Shown here piece after piece: positions 15,123-24,647 of a DNA stretch of 64,000 nucleotides. The notes under the pieces are model-generated. The model saw only the letters and a program-made list of their open reading frames with translations, did no database searches and was not told the origin of the DNA. Position 1 is the first letter of the stretch. Each line of letters opens with the position of its first letter. A program made the position numbers and the translations under genes. The stretch is from Streptomyces sp. NBC_00193. GTDB taxonomy: Bacteria > Actinomycetota > Actinomycetes > Streptomycetales > Streptomycetaceae. Where the stretch lies: the NCBI RefSeq assembly GCF_026342735.1, contig NZ_JAPEMM010000001.1, positions 1,426,001 through 1,490,000 on the forward strand. Reading direction: 5' to 3'.

Positions 15123-16027
15123 GCCCGTACCCCCGCGAAGAGGTCGCGCTCGCGCTCGCCCGCCGGGACGCCGGGCGTGCCCACGGCCAGCTCGTAGTAC
15201 TCGTGGGTGAACAGCGGTTGCGCCAGGTCGTTGGAGAGCGCGAAGAAGGGCCCGTCCACGGCGATCTGGGTGGCATGGGCGCGCATCGCGGCGGTCTTGG
15301 CGGCCACGAACGCCTGCTCGGCGGCCTCGTCCCCGCCGATCTCGGCGGTGATGCGCTCGTCGGCCACCACGCCCGGCACGTCGTCCGGCGTGGCCGGCTC
15401 CGGGAAGGGCACCTCGCTCCCGGCCTCGTGCAGCCGGGCGAAGCCCTCCTCGACGACCGTGCGCGGGACCCGGTTCCAGTAGAGCTTCTCGATGGCGTGC
15501 GGTGCGCCGAGGTCCCGGCGGTAGGCGGGTTCCGCGGCCAGTTCGGCGGCGCGGGTGGCGACGCGGTGGGCCTGGATGTGGTCGGGGTGGCCGTAGCCGC
15601 CGTCCGGGTCGTAGGTGACGAGGACCTGGGGGCGCAGTTCGCGGATCACCTCTACGAGGTACCCCGCGGCCTCGTCCACGTCGGCGGACCAGAAGGCGCC
15701 GGGCCGGTGGTTCTGTTCGGCGCCCATCATCCCGGAGTCCCGGAAGCGGCCGGGGCCGCCGAGGAACCGGTGGTCGGCGACGCCCAGTTCCTTCATGGCC
15801 TCGGCGAGTTCGCCGATGCGGTGGGCGCCGAGGGCGTCCTCGCGGTCGGCCGTCAGGTGGGCGAGGTCGGACGGGATGACCTCACCCTCCTCGCCGAGCG
15901 TGCAGGTCACCAACGCGACATGGACGCCCTCGGCCGCGTACTTGGCCATGGTGACGCCGTTGTTGATCGACTCGTCGTCCGGGTGCGCGTGCACGAGCAG
16001 GAGCCGACGGGCGGGAAGACCGTTCAT
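15119..16027 (-). CDS. mshB: GlcNAc-Ins deacetylase, mycothiol biosynthesis
   Basis: A 302-residue zinc deacetylase that converts GlcNAc-inositol to GlcN-inositol, the second step of mycothiol synthesis. The family motif AHPDDES places zinc ligands at H15 and D18 and the catalytic base at D17; the third zinc His lies in GYGHPDHIQ. The length and the C-terminal [10 protein letters not shown] also fit MshB. It could in principle act on mycothiol S-conjugates like the paralogue Mca, but the neighbourhood matches mshB. The ATG has no ribosome site; TAGGCT stands 6 nt upstream, suggesting a leaderless transcript. It is coupled to the downstream DUF6113-like gene. Confidence 0.93.
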   Translation of the reverse strand: MNGLPARRLLLVHAHPDDESINNGVTMAKYAAEGVHVALVTCTLGEEGEVIPSDLAHLTADREDALGAHRIGELAEAMKELGVADHRFLGGPGRFRDSGMMGAEQNHRPGAFWSADVDEAAGYLVEVIRELRPQVLVTYDPDGGYGHPDHIQAHRVATRAAELAAEPAYRRDLGAPHAIEKLYWNRVPRTVVEEGFARLHEAGSEVPFPEPATPDDVPGVVADERITAEIGGDEAAEQAFVAAKTAAMRAHATQIAVDGPFFALSNDLAQPLFTHEYYELAVGTPGVPAGERERDLFAGVRA

Positions 16028-16033
16028 GGCACC

Positions 16034-16039
16034 AGCCTA
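16034..16039 (-). promoter_or_regulatory. Putative -10 element for leaderless mshB
   Basis: Minus-strand TAGGCT is followed by 6 nt and then the mshB ATG. The same arrangement precedes the Nudix and EamA genes. No Shine-Dalgarno is present. Confidence 0.4.
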
Positions 16040-16083
16040 CGAGGACCCGCCACCCGGAACCCCACGCGGCGACCCCTGCAGCG

Positions 16084-16278
16084 CTAGAACTTGAGGCCGC
16101 TGATCATGCTCGCCACGTTGTTGGTCAGCTGGGAGAGCGTCGGAGCCACGGTCGAGCTCGCCAGATAGAAGCCGAGCAGTACACAGACCACTGCGTGACC
16201 CGCCTTCAGGCCCGAACGCCGGACCAGCAGGAAGACGACGACTGCCAGCAGCACCACGGCCGAGATCGATAGTGCCAC
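16084..16278 (-). CDS. Small two-helix membrane protein
   Basis: A 64-residue protein with two hydrophobic helices (SISAVVLLAVVVFLLV and HAVVCVLLGFYLASS) around a basic RRSGLKAG turn, and an amphipathic C-terminus with LTNNVASMISGLKF. GTG at 16278 has GGAGGTG 7 nt upstream, strong support for translation. The function is unknown; small proteins of this type are widespread in Streptomyces. It stands alone, 57 bp upstream of mshB on the same strand. Confidence 0.78.
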   Translation of the reverse strand: MALSISAVVLLAVVVFLLVRRSGLKAGHAVVCVLLGFYLASSTVAPTLSQLTNNVASMISGLKF

Positions 16279-16447
16279 GGCGTTTCACCTCCACGTCGAG
16301 CGGACATCGGGTTCGCGTACTCGCAACTCGGTGCTCGGCAGAGTCATACCCACCGTGCGCTACGGATCATAACTATCCGTACCCCGACATCGATTGATTC
16401 CGGCAGCACGAGGGGCGCATGCCGCGCACGTCCGGGGTCACAGGAGT

Positions 16448-16482
16448 GCCGGCCGGGGAAGCTGTACGCCTCCCCGGCCGGC
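16448..16482. terminator. Hairpin in the 16279-16635 spacer
   Basis: A perfect 12-bp stem (GCCGGCCGGGGA, 16448-16459 with 16471-16482) and an 11-nt loop lie about 150 nt past the end of the first peptide-transporter operon and before the 64-residue membrane protein gene. The remainder of this 357-bp spacer has no supported gene. Confidence 0.5.
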
Positions 16483-16635
16483 TGTCGGCACCCGCACGGC
16501 CGCACGGGACCAGGCTGCCCGGCCCAGATCTCGGGACAGAAACGGTCAAGTTGCCTACGTGTTAACCGAGTTGCCGGTTCACCGGGTGCCGTTCACAGCT
16601 GTGGCGAGAAATGAGCGGTCGCGGGGGCCCGTGGC

Positions 16636-17733
16636 TCACTCCTTGGTCGGCGGTCCCGGCTGCGGTCCCGGCTGCGGTCCCGGCTGTGTTCCCGTGGGCG
16701 GTCCCGGCGGCGGGCCCGGCGGAAGGACGGCCCGTTCGGATGCGAAATGGCACGCCGAGGGGTGGGCCGTCGGGCCGCCCGGGAGGAAGGCCGGGATCTC
16801 CAGCAGCGGGACCTCCGAGGCGCAGCGCGCCTCGGCCTTCCAGCAGCGGGTGCGGAAGCGGCAGCCCGAGGGCGGATTGGCCGGGGAGGGCACATCACCG
16901 GAGAGGATGATCCGCTCGCGGCCCGCGCGGGCCTCCGGGTCGGGAACCGGAACGGCGGAGAGCAGCGCCTGGGTGTACGGGTGGGTGGGGTGGTCGTAGA
17001 TCTGGGTGTCGGTGCCGATCTCGACGATCCGGCCCAGGTACATGACGCCGACCCGGTCGGAGATGTGGCGGACGATCGAGAGGTCGTGCGCGATGAACAC
17101 GTAGGAGAGGTTGAACTCGTCCTGGAGGCGCTCCAGGAGGTTGACCACCTGGGCCTGGACGGAGACGTCGAGGGCGGAGACGGGCTCGTCGGCGACGATG
17201 ATCTCGGGCTGGAGGGCGAGGCCGCGGGCGATGCCGATGCGCTGGCGCTGGCCGCCGGAGAACTGGTGCGGGTACCGGTTGATGTACTCCGGGTTGAGGC
17301 CGACCACGTCCAGGAGCTCTTGGACCTTGCGGCGCCGGTCGCCCTTGGGGGCCACCTCGGGGTGGATCTCGTAGGGTTCGCCGATGATGTCGCCGACCGT
17401 CATGCGCGGGTTCAGCGAGGTGTACGGGTCCTGGAACACCATCTGGATGTTGCGGCGTACGGCCTTCAGGGCGCGGCCGGACAGCTTGGCGAGGTCCTCG
17501 CCCTTGTACGTGATCGCGCCCGCCGTCGGGCGTTCGAGGTTGACCAGCATCTTGGCGACGGTGGACTTGCCGCAGCCCGACTCCCCGACGATGCCGAGGG
17601 TTTCGCCGGCCCGCAGGTCGAAGGAGACCCCGTCGACGGCCTTGACGGCGCCGACCTGCTTCTTGAAGAGGATGCCCTGGGTCAGCGGGTAGTGCTTGAC
17701 CAGGTCCTCCACCACGAGGATGGACTCAGCCAC
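16636..17733 (-). CDS. Oligopeptide ABC transporter ATPase, OppF/DppF type (system 1)
   Basis: A 365-residue ABC ATPase with Walker [11 protein letters not shown]-loop [11 protein letters not shown], signature SGGQRQR, Walker B IIVADEP and H-loop AHD. A C-terminal oligopeptide-specific region follows, with [14 protein letters not shown], a cysteine cluster common to Opp/Dpp ATPases. The extreme C-terminus is an unusual Pro/Gly tail ([17 protein letters not shown]) produced by a 12-bp triplication at 16652-16687. GTG at 17733 overlaps the preceding ATPase stop by 8 bp (GTGGCTGA) and has AAGGAG upstream. It is the last gene of the operon and pairs with the other ATPase as a heterodimer on the permeases. 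Confidence 0.92.
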   Translation of the reverse strand: MAESILVVEDLVKHYPLTQGILFKKQVGAVKAVDGVSFDLRAGETLGIVGESGCGKSTVAKMLVNLERPTAGAITYKGEDLAKLSGRALKAVRRNIQMVFQDPYTSLNPRMTVGDIIGEPYEIHPEVAPKGDRRRKVQELLDVVGLNPEYINRYPHQFSGGQRQRIGIARGLALQPEIIVADEPVSALDVSVQAQVVNLLERLQDEFNLSYVFIAHDLSIVRHISDRVGVMYLGRIVEIGTDTQIYDHPTHPYTQALLSAVPVPDPEARAGRERIILSGDVPSPANPPSGCRFRTRCWKAEARCASEVPLLEIPAFLPGGPTAHPSACHFASERAVLPPGPPPGPPTGTQPGPQPGPQPGPPTKE

Positions 17734-18700
17734 CGAGGCACTCCTTCCAGAAGAAGCACGCACTGGCGCGGTCCGGTCCGACCTCGGCCAGCGGCGGTAC
17801 GTCGGTGCGGCAGACGGCCCGGGCCATCGGGCAGCGTGGGTTGAAGGCGCAGCCGGGCGGGATGGCGAGCAGGTTGGGCGGCAGGCCCTTGATGGCGTAC
17901 AGCTCCTGGCCCTTCTGGTCCAGGCGCGGGATCGAGTCCAGCAGGCCGCGGGTGTACGGGTGCGCGGGGTTCCTGTAGATCTCGTGGACGGGGGCCGCCT
18001 CGACGATCCGGCCGGCGTACATGACGGCGATCTTGTCGGCCACGTCGGCGACGACGCCGAGGTCGTGGGTGATCAGGATCAGGCCCATGTTCAACTCGCG
18101 CTGGAGCTCCGCGAGGAGGTCCATGACCTGGGCCTGGACGGTGACGTCCAGGGCGGTGGTCGGCTCGTCCGCGATGATGAGCGAGGGTTCGAGGGCCATC
18201 GCCATGGCGATCATGATGCGCTGGCGCATGCCTCCGGAGAACTGGTGCGGGTAGTCCCCCACCCGCTCCCGTGCCGCCGGGATCTTCACCCGGTCCATCA
18301 GCTCGACGGCCTTGGCCCGGGCGTCCTTGCGGGACATCCCGCGGTGGACCTCGTACATCTCGCCGAGCTGCGCGCCGACGCTCAGGACCGGGTTGAGGGA
18401 GGACAGGGCGTCCTGGAAGATCATGGCCATCTCGGCGCCGCGGACCTTCCTGCGCTCCTCCTCCTTCATCTTCAGCAGGTCCCGGCCCTTGAAGAGGATC
18501 TCGCCGCCCGCGATGCGGCCGGGGGGCATGTCGAGAATGCCCATGACGGCTTGGGCGGTGACCGACTTGCCGGAGCCGGACTCGCCGAGCACGGCGAGGG
18601 TCTCGCCTTCGGCCACGGAGTAGTTGACCCCGTTGACGGCCTTGGCGACTCCGTCCCGCGTCTTGAATTCCACGTGCAGATCGCGCACTTCGAGCAGCAT
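17726..18700 (-). CDS. Oligopeptide ABC transporter ATPase, OppD/DppD type (system 1)
   Basis: A 324-residue ABC ATPase with Walker A GESGSGKS, Q-loop MIFQDALSSLNP, signature SGGMRQR, Walker B LIIADEP and H-loop THD. The C-terminal oligopeptide region has CAFNPRCPMARAVC. It energises peptide import together with the neighbouring OppF-type subunit. GAGGAG precedes the ATG at 18700, 12 bp after the permease stop. It closely resembles its counterpart in system 2 (24640-25695) over the whole length. Confidence 0.92.
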   Translation of the reverse strand: MLLEVRDLHVEFKTRDGVAKAVNGVNYSVAEGETLAVLGESGSGKSVTAQAVMGILDMPPGRIAGGEILFKGRDLLKMKEEERRKVRGAEMAMIFQDALSSLNPVLSVGAQLGEMYEVHRGMSRKDARAKAVELMDRVKIPAARERVGDYPHQFSGGMRQRIMIAMAMALEPSLIIADEPTTALDVTVQAQVMDLLAELQRELNMGLILITHDLGVVADVADKIAVMYAGRIVEAAPVHEIYRNPAHPYTRGLLDSIPRLDQKGQELYAIKGLPPNLLAIPPGCAFNPRCPMARAVCRTDVPPLAEVGPDRASACFFWKECLGG

Positions 18701-18712
18701 GTGCGGGGCTCC

Positions 18713-19756
18713 TCAGCGCAGCTTGGGGTCGAGGGCGTCGCGCACCGCGTCGCCGAGCATGATGAACGCGAGCACGGTGATGCTCAGCGCGCCCGCCGGG
18801 TAGAGCAGCATGTGCGGGGCGTTGCGGATCTGGGAGGCGGCGTTGGAGATGTCGATGCCCCAGGAGACCGTCGGGGGGCGCAGGCCGACGCCGAGGAAGG
18901 ACAGGGTGGCTTCCAGGGCGATGTAGGTGCCGAGCGCGATGGTGGCGACGACGATGACGGGCGCGATGGCGTTGGGCGCCACGTGCCGCAGCAGCATCCG
19001 CCCGTTGCCGGCGCCCAGTGCCCGCGCGGCCTGGACGTAGTCGTTCTGTTTGGCGGTGATGACCGAGCCGCGGGCGATGCGGGCCAGTTGGGGCCAGCCG
19101 AGCAGCACGATGAAGCCGACGACGGGCCAGACGGTGGTGCTGGTGACCACGGACAGGAAGACCAGGCCGCCGAGGACCACGGGGATGCCGAAGAAGATGT
19201 CGGCGACCCGGGAGAGCAGTGAGTCGCCCCAGCCGCCGAAGAACCCGGCGAGCCCGCCGAGCGCGGAGCCGAGGAGGGCCGCGCCGAGGGTGGCGCAGAT
19301 GCCCACGGTGATGGAGGCGCGGGCCCCGTAGACGGTTCGGGTGTACACGTCGCAGCCCTGGGTGTCGTAGCCGAAGGGGTGGCCCGGGGAGGAGCCCTGC
19401 TGCGATTTGGACAGGTCGCACTGGAGCGGGTCGCCGCTCGCGATGAGCTGCGGCCAGATGGAGATGACCACGAGGAAGAGGATCAGGAGCGTGGAGACGA
19501 GGAAGACGGGGTTGCGGCGCAGCTGGTGCCAGGCGTCGGACCACAGCGAGCGGGCCCGTCCGCCGGAGGCGGCTGATGGATGCAGCTCCTGGGGGCCCAC
19601 GGGGGCTCCCCCGAGCTCCTTCTCCAGGGACTCCCCCTCTTCCAGGGCGAGATCCATGGCGCCCCCTTGGCCGGTGGGGGCGATGGACTCGTGGGGGCCG
19701 TGGGGGCCGGGTCCCAGCGGGTCGTAGGCGGCGCGCTCGGGATCGGGCTCAGGCAT
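18713..19756 (-). CDS. Oligopeptide ABC transporter permease, OppC/DppC type (system 1)
   Basis: A 347-residue inner-membrane permease with six predicted helices and the ABC-permease EAA loop (DYVQAARALGAGNGRMLLRH). The terminal FIMLGDAVRDALDPKLR is typical. The cytoplasmic N-terminus is extended by about 70 residues rich in Gly/Pro/His (GPGPHGPHES) that the system 2 partner lacks. Its ATG overlaps the upstream permease stop (ATGCCTGA), so the two permeases are translationally coupled. Confidence 0.92.
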   Translation of the reverse strand: MPEPDPERAAYDPLGPGPHGPHESIAPTGQGGAMDLALEEGESLEKELGGAPVGPQELHPSAASGGRARSLWSDAWHQLRRNPVFLVSTLLILFLVVISIWPQLIASGDPLQCDLSKSQQGSSPGHPFGYDTQGCDVYTRTVYGARASITVGICATLGAALLGSALGGLAGFFGGWGDSLLSRVADIFFGIPVVLGGLVFLSVVTSTTVWPVVGFIVLLGWPQLARIARGSVITAKQNDYVQAARALGAGNGRMLLRHVAPNAIAPVIVVATIALGTYIALEATLSFLGVGLRPPTVSWGIDISNAASQIRNAPHMLLYPAGALSITVLAFIMLGDAVRDALDPKLR

Positions 19757-20672
19757 AACGGATCCTCGGGTCCAGGACCGCGTAGAGCAGGTCGACGAGC
19801 AGGTTCGCCAGCAGGAAGACGATCACGAGGATGGTCACGAAGCCGACCACCGTCGGGGAGTTGTTGCGCAGGATGCCCTGGTAGAGCTGGTAGCCGACCC
19901 CGTGGATGTTGAAGATCCGCTCGGTGACGATGGCTCCGCCCATCAGGGCGCCGATGTCGGTGCCGATGAAGGTGACCACGGGGATCAGCGAGTTGCGCAG
20001 CAGGTGGCGGGTGACGACCCGGCGCCGGGGCAGGCCCTTGGCCACGGCGGTGCGGACGTAGTCGGCCTTGACGTTCTCGGCGATGGAGGTCCGGGTGAGC
20101 CGGGTGACGTAGGCGAGGGAGACCAGCGCGAGCACGATGCCGGGCAGGATCAGCTCGTTGAAGGGGGCGTCCGGGGAGACGGTGGGCCGCACCCAGCCCC
20201 ATTTGACGCCGAAGAGGAACTGGAGGAGGTAGCCCGTCACGAAGGTGGGCACCGAGATCACCACGAGGGTGAGGACGAGCACGCCGCTGTCGATGGACTT
20301 GCCGCGCTTGAGGCCGCTGATCACGCCGAGGGTGATGCCGACGACGATCTCGATGGCGATCGCGACGATGGTCAGGCGCAGGGTCACCGGGAAGGCCGAG
20401 GCCATGAGTTCGGTGACCTTCTGGCCGTTGAACGCGGTGCCGAAGTCGCCCTGGAAGATCTGGCCCATGTAGTGCAGGTACTGCTTCCACAGGGGCTGGT
20501 CGAGGTAGAGGTCCTTGCGGATGCGCGCGGCGGTGGCGGGGTCGGGAGCCTTGTCGCCGAAGAGGGCGGCGACCGGGTCACCGAGCGCGTACACCATGAA
20601 GAAGATCAGGAACGTGCTGCCGATGAACACGGGGATCATCTGGAGCAGTCGCCGGATCACATAACGTCCCAT
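19749..20672 (-). CDS. Oligopeptide ABC transporter permease, OppB/DppB type (system 1)
   Basis: A 307-residue inner-membrane permease, MGRYVIRRLLQMIPVFIGST at the N-terminus, with six predicted helices and the EAA loop DYVRTAVAKGLPRRRVVTRH. It forms the channel with the OppC-type partner. A GGAG 7 nt before the ATG supports the start. Only 31 bp separate it from the substrate-binding protein gene, with no hairpin between, unlike system 2. Confidence 0.92.
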   Translation of the reverse strand: MGRYVIRRLLQMIPVFIGSTFLIFFMVYALGDPVAALFGDKAPDPATAARIRKDLYLDQPLWKQYLHYMGQIFQGDFGTAFNGQKVTELMASAFPVTLRLTIVAIAIEIVVGITLGVISGLKRGKSIDSGVLVLTLVVISVPTFVTGYLLQFLFGVKWGWVRPTVSPDAPFNELILPGIVLALVSLAYVTRLTRTSIAENVKADYVRTAVAKGLPRRRVVTRHLLRNSLIPVVTFIGTDIGALMGGAIVTERIFNIHGVGYQLYQGILRNNSPTVVGFVTILVIVFLLANLLVDLLYAVLDPRIRYA

Positions 20673-20703
20673 GGACTGCTCCAGGATCGATCCGCGAGAA
20701 GGG

Positions 20704-22332
20704 TCAGCTGACCTTGATCTGGTCGTACACGGGGACGCTGAACTGGTTGAGCGCCACGTCCGAGATGCGCTCCGAGTGGCCGGCGCTGCCGTTCTGGTAC
20801 CAGAGCGGGATGGACGGCATCTGGGCGGCGAGGATCTTCTCCGCTTCCTGGAACTTGGCCGTCGCCTTGGCGGTGTCGCTCTCCCGGTTGGCCTCGTCGA
20901 CGAGCTTGTCGAAGTCCGGGTTACTGAACTTGCCGTAGTTCGAGGAGGCGCCGGTGTAGTACAGCGGCTCCAGGAAGTTCTGGATCAGCGGGTAGTCGGC
21001 CTGCCAGCCGGAGCGGAAGGGGCCGGTCAGCTTGAAGCTGCTCTGCTGGTTGCGGAAGTCGGCGAAGGTGCCGACGGGGTTGACGGTGCAGACCGGGCCC
21101 TCGCCCAGGGCGTTGTTGATGCTGTTGCAGACGGCGTCCATCCAGTCGCGGTGCGAGCCGGTGTCCACGTTGGAGGTCAGCGTGACCTTGCCGCCGGGCA
21201 GTCCGCCGGCCTCCTGGATGAGCTTCTTGGCCTCGGTGGGGTTGAAGGAGCAGGCCTCGCCGCAGGCGGTGGCGGAGAAGCCGCCCTTGTCGCCGAGGGC
21301 CGGTGAGGTCCAGTCCTTGGCCGGGGTGCGGGTCTCGCGGAAGATCTGCTTGGTGATCTCGTCGCGGTTGATCGCCATCGAGATGCCGCGGCGGACCTTG
21401 TCCATGCCCTCCTTGCTCCACTGCGGGTCGTACAGCGGGAAGGTGAGGGTCTGGATGATCAGGGCGGGCTGGTTGATGTAGCGGTCGCCGAGGTCGTTCG
21501 CGACGTTCTTCAGCTGCTGCGCCGGGATGTCGTCGACCAGGTCGAGGTTGCCGGAGATCAGGTCGGTGTAGGCGGTGTTGTTGTCGGTGTAGACCTTCAG
21601 GTCCACTCCGCCGTTGACCGCCTTGTCCTCGCCCGTGTAGGCGTCCCACTTGCGCAGCTTCATGCCGGTGCCCTTGGTGTACGAGTCCACCGTGTAGGGG
21701 CCGTTGCCGACGGGCTTCTTCAGCCAGCCTTCGTGGTCGGTGAAGAAGGACTTGGGCAGGGGCGAGAACGCCTGGTAGCCGAGGGTCTCGGGCCAGGTGG
21801 AGAACTTCTCCTTGAGGGCCACCGTGAAGGTCTTGGGGTCCTTGACGACCAGGCCGGACATGGTCTTGGCCTTGGGGTCGCCCTTCTCGGGGTGGACGTC
21901 CGCGTAGCCGACGATGTCGGAGAAGAAGGGCGAGTTGTTCTGCTTCTTGGTGACGTCCGCGCCGTAGTTCCAGGCGTCCACGAAGGACTGCGCGGTGACG
22001 GGCTCGTCGTTGCTGAACTTCCAGCCGTCCTTCAGCGTGATGGTGAAGTTCTGGCTGTCGGTGGTCTCGATCTTCTCGGCGAGGAAGTTCTTCGCCTCGC
22101 CGGTCTTGGGGTCGTACCGCTTGAGCCCCCGGAAGATCATGTCGAGGACCTTGCCGCCCTGGACCTCGTTGGTGTTGGCGGGCTCCAGCGGGTTCTGCGG
22201 GTCACCCCACGAGGAACTGACGATTCCCGCTTCGCCGCCTCCGCCGCTGTCGCTTCCGCCGCCGCAGGCGGTCGCCGCGAGGGCGACGGCCGCCGCACAT
22301 GCGGCCCACTTGGCGTGGGTGGCTCCGCGCAT
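20704..22332 (-). CDS. Oligopeptide-binding lipoprotein (system 1)
   Basis: A 542-residue family 5 extracellular solute-binding protein. The signal peptide MRGATHAKWAACAAAVALAA leads to a lipobox ending TAC, so Cys is lipidated. The mature part is a typical peptide-binding fold (GWKFSNDEPVTAQSFVDAWN; GNGPYTVDSYTKG; VRRGISMAINRDEI). It captures peptides outside the membrane for the adjacent permease. GAGGAGG lies 6 nt before the chosen ATG; two in-frame upstream ATGs would bury that site. In S. coelicolor the bldK peptide importer, needed for aerial growth, lies in this part of the genome, but which of the two systems here corresponds to it was not resolved. Confidence 0.92.
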   Translation of the reverse strand: MRGATHAKWAACAAAVALAATACGGGSDSGGGGEAGIVSSSWGDPQNPLEPANTNEVQGGKVLDMIFRGLKRYDPKTGEAKNFLAEKIETTDSQNFTITLKDGWKFSNDEPVTAQSFVDAWNYGADVTKKQNNSPFFSDIVGYADVHPEKGDPKAKTMSGLVVKDPKTFTVALKEKFSTWPETLGYQAFSPLPKSFFTDHEGWLKKPVGNGPYTVDSYTKGTGMKLRKWDAYTGEDKAVNGGVDLKVYTDNNTAYTDLISGNLDLVDDIPAQQLKNVANDLGDRYINQPALIIQTLTFPLYDPQWSKEGMDKVRRGISMAINRDEITKQIFRETRTPAKDWTSPALGDKGGFSATACGEACSFNPTEAKKLIQEAGGLPGGKVTLTSNVDTGSHRDWMDAVCNSINNALGEGPVCTVNPVGTFADFRNQQSSFKLTGPFRSGWQADYPLIQNFLEPLYYTGASSNYGKFSNPDFDKLVDEANRESDTAKATAKFQEAEKILAAQMPSIPLWYQNGSAGHSERISDVALNQFSVPVYDQIKVS

Positions 22333-22378
22333 GGAGTGCCTCCTCATGGATCCCAAGACTCACTTAGGGGCCAATGTC

Positions 22379-22384
22379 ACCCTA
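22379..22384 (-). promoter_or_regulatory. Putative -10 element for peptide transporter operon 1
   Basis: TAGGGT on the minus strand, 47 nt upstream of the lipoprotein ATG. There is no convincing -35 hexamer. The spacer 22333-22505 has no other gene. Confidence 0.25.
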
Positions 22385-22505
22385 TGTGGGGTCCCGCACA
22401 CTCCCGGTTGGACCGATTGCACCCTCGCGCCCCCCGCCTGTCACCCCTGCGAGTGCAAAGCGGGGTTCGCCGCGCGGGGTCACGGCGTGGGGTCCCGGCC
22501 CGGGG

Positions 22506-23429
22506 TCAGAGCATCAGCTCCCAGGTGTCCACCGCGTGGTGCGTCGTCATGCCGTGCGCCTCGTACAGCGCGAGCGCTCCGGTGGTGTTGCCCGTGTCCA
22601 CGCCGAGGCCCAGGGTGGCGCGGCCGCGGGCGGCGTAGGCGGCGAAGCAGTGGCGCAGCAGGAAGCCGCCGACGCCCCGGCCGCGGGCCTGCGTCCGTAC
22701 GCCGAGGTGGCTGAGCCAGCCCATGCTGGTGCGGTCGTCGCGGGTGAGCAGGACCCCCGCGTCGCCCAGTACGGGCAGGCTCGCGATCCATACCAGCGAC
22801 CAGTCCAGGCTCCGGCCGTCGATGTGGTCGAGCCAGGGCTCGTACGGGCGCCGCACGTGCCCGAAGTGGTCGGCGAAGGTCTCCTCGATCAGGGCGTGGA
22901 CGCGCCGGCGGTCGCTCTCGTCCCCGTCACAGGGGCGAAGGGTGAGCCCGGCGGGCGGGACCGGGGGCGTGTCGGCGGGGCCCAGGGGGCGGGTCAGCAC
23001 CCGGTAGCGGCGCACCGTGCGGTAGCCGCGGCCGGGCAGCAGGCCGGGGTCGAGGGTGCGTCCGCCGCTCGGTGCGAGCCACAGGAAGGGGCGATCGGCT
23101 CCGGCGGTGAGTTCGCGGGCCCGGGTCTCCACCCGCTCCAGCAGCCGTACGGCGGCCTCGCGGCGGCCCGGCAGGACCCGGAAGTGGCAGTCGGCGCGGC
23201 CGGGGCCGGAGTCGGCCCACACCAGGGCGTAGCCGAGGAGCCGGCCGTTCTGGAAGGCGAGGAAGGAGTCGGCTTCCAGGTCGACGTCGGGGTGGTGCAG
23301 ATCGGCCTCGACGGCGCCGAGGTCGGTCTCCGGGCGGCCGATCTCGATCCGGTCGATGGTGTTGAGGAGCCCGCAGATGTCCCCGGAGTCGGAGGGCCCG
23401 GCGGGCCGTACGGTGAGCATGCGGGCCAT
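22506..23429 (-). CDS. GNAT-family N-acetyltransferase (two-domain)
   Basis: A 307-residue protein with a degenerate N-terminal GNAT half (LTVRPAGPSDSGDICGLL; FLAFQNGRLLGYALVWADSG) and a canonical C-terminal half with acetyl-CoA loop RTQARGRGVGGFLLRH and DTGNTTGALALYEAHGM. The tandem layout resembles mycothiol synthase (MshD), but I do not assign that function. ATG at 23429 is chosen; another ATG lies three codons later, and upstream sequence is poorly conserved Arg-rich. It sits on the same strand between the two peptide transporters and may be a passenger in their duplication. Confidence 0.78.
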   Translation of the reverse strand: MARMLTVRPAGPSDSGDICGLLNTIDRIEIGRPETDLGAVEADLHHPDVDLEADSFLAFQNGRLLGYALVWADSGPGRADCHFRVLPGRREAAVRLLERVETRARELTAGADRPFLWLAPSGGRTLDPGLLPGRGYRTVRRYRVLTRPLGPADTPPVPPAGLTLRPCDGDESDRRRVHALIEETFADHFGHVRRPYEPWLDHIDGRSLDWSLVWIASLPVLGDAGVLLTRDDRTSMGWLSHLGVRTQARGRGVGGFLLRHCFAAYAARGRATLGLGVDTGNTTGALALYEAHGMTTHHAVDTWELML

Positions 23430-23535
23430 CAGACCATGCCGGCCGTCGGGGCGCCGTGAGCGGGCGGGGGCGCGCCCCCGGCCCGGCACCCCCGGCCCGG
23501 CGCGCCCCGCCCCGCGGACGCCCGGGGGCGCAACG

Positions 23536-23580
23536 CCAGGGCGCCCGCCGCCGGAAAGGATCCGGTGACGGGCGCCCTGG
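23536..23580 (-). terminator. Terminator of peptide transporter operon 2
   Basis: A perfect 12-bp outer stem (CCAGGGCGCCCG and complement) with a second inner CCGG/CCGG stem begins 17 nt past the stop of the last gene of operon 2. Confidence 0.75.
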
Positions 23581-23597
23581 GTGTCGCTTCGGGGAGG

Positions 23598-24647
23598 TCA
23601 GACGGCCAGGACGGCCTTCTCCTCGGCGAAGTGGCAGGCCGACTCGTGCGCGGCCAGGGACTTGACTCCCTTGAAGCGCTCCGGGATCGCGAGGAGCGGC
23701 TCCTCCACGGAGCACTTCTCCTCGGCCTTCCAGCAGCGGGTGCGGAAGCGGCAGCCCGACGGCGGGTTGGCCGGCGAGGGGACGTCACCGGTGAGGATGA
23801 TCCGCTCGCGGCCCTCGCGGGCGGCCGGGTCCGGCACCGGCACCGCGGAGAGCAGCGCCTGGGTGTACGGGTGGGTCGGGTGCTCGTAGATCTGCTCGTC
23901 GGTGCCGATCTCGGCCATCTTGCCGAGGTACATGACGCCGACGCGGTCCGAGATGTGCCGGACGATCGACAGGTCGTGCGCGATGAAGATGTAGGAGAGG
24001 TTGAACTCCTCCTGCAGCTTCTCCATCAGGTTGATGACCTGGGCCTGCACCGACACGTCGAGCGCGGAGACCGGCTCGTCGCAGATGATGATCTCCGGGT
24101 TGAGCGCGAGGCCGCGGGCGATGCCGATGCGCTGGCGCTGGCCGCCGGAGAACTGGTGCGGGTACCGGTTGATGTACTCCGGGTTGAGACCGACGACGTC
24201 CAGGAGCTCCTGCACCTTGCGGCGCCGGTCGCCCTTGGGGGCCACCTCGGGGTGGATGTCGTAGGTCTCGCCGATGATGTCGCCGACCGTCATGCGCGGG
24301 TTCAGCGAGGTGTACGGGTCCTGGAACACCATCTGGATGTTGCGGCGGACGGCCTTCAGGGCGCGGCCGGACAGCTTGGTGATGTCCTGGCCCTTGTAGA
24401 AGACCTCGCCGGCGGTGGCGCGTTCCAGGTTCATCAGCAGCTTGGCGACGGTGGACTTGCCACAGCCGGACTCGCCGACGATGCCCAGGGTCTCGCCCTG
24501 GTACAGGTCGAACGAGATGCCGTCGACGGCCTTGACGGCACCGACCTGCTTCTTGAACAGGATTCCCTGGGTGAGCGGGAAGTGCTTGACGAGGCCCCGG
24601 ACCTGGAGGATCGGCTCGCGCGCGGGGGCGTTGGTGAGCTCAGCCAT
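23598..24647 (-). CDS. Oligopeptide ABC transporter ATPase, OppF/DppF type (system 2)
   Basis: A 349-residue ABC ATPase with Walker [11 protein letters not shown]-loop [11 protein letters not shown], signature SGGQRQR, Walker B IIICDEP and the C-terminal [14 protein letters not shown]. It is near-identical in long blocks to the system 1 partner (16636-17733) but lacks the Pro/Gly tail. The ATG overlaps the OppD-type stop by 8 bp (ATGGCTGA). It is the last gene of operon 2, followed by a terminator. Confidence 0.93.
   Translation of the reverse strand: MAELTNAPAREPILQVRGLVKHFPLTQGILFKKQVGAVKAVDGISFDLYQGETLGIVGESGCGKSTVAKLLMNLERATAGEVFYKGQDITKLSGRALKAVRRNIQMVFQDPYTSLNPRMTVGDIIGETYDIHPEVAPKGDRRRKVQELLDVVGLNPEYINRYPHQFSGGQRQRIGIARGLALNPEIIICDEPVSALDVSVQAQVINLMEKLQEEFNLSYIFIAHDLSIVRHISDRVGVMYLGKMAEIGTDEQIYEHPTHPYTQALLSAVPVPDPAAREGRERIILTGDVPSPANPPSGCRFRTRCWKAEEKCSVEEPLLAIPERFKGVKSLAAHESACHFAEEKAVLAV

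Noticed and set aside
22506..23429. Calling the two-domain GNAT gene mshD (mycothiol synthase) because mshB is nearby
   Set aside because: The tandem GNAT layout alone is not diagnostic, the N-terminal half is degenerate, and the gene sits between peptide transporters 6 kb from mshB.
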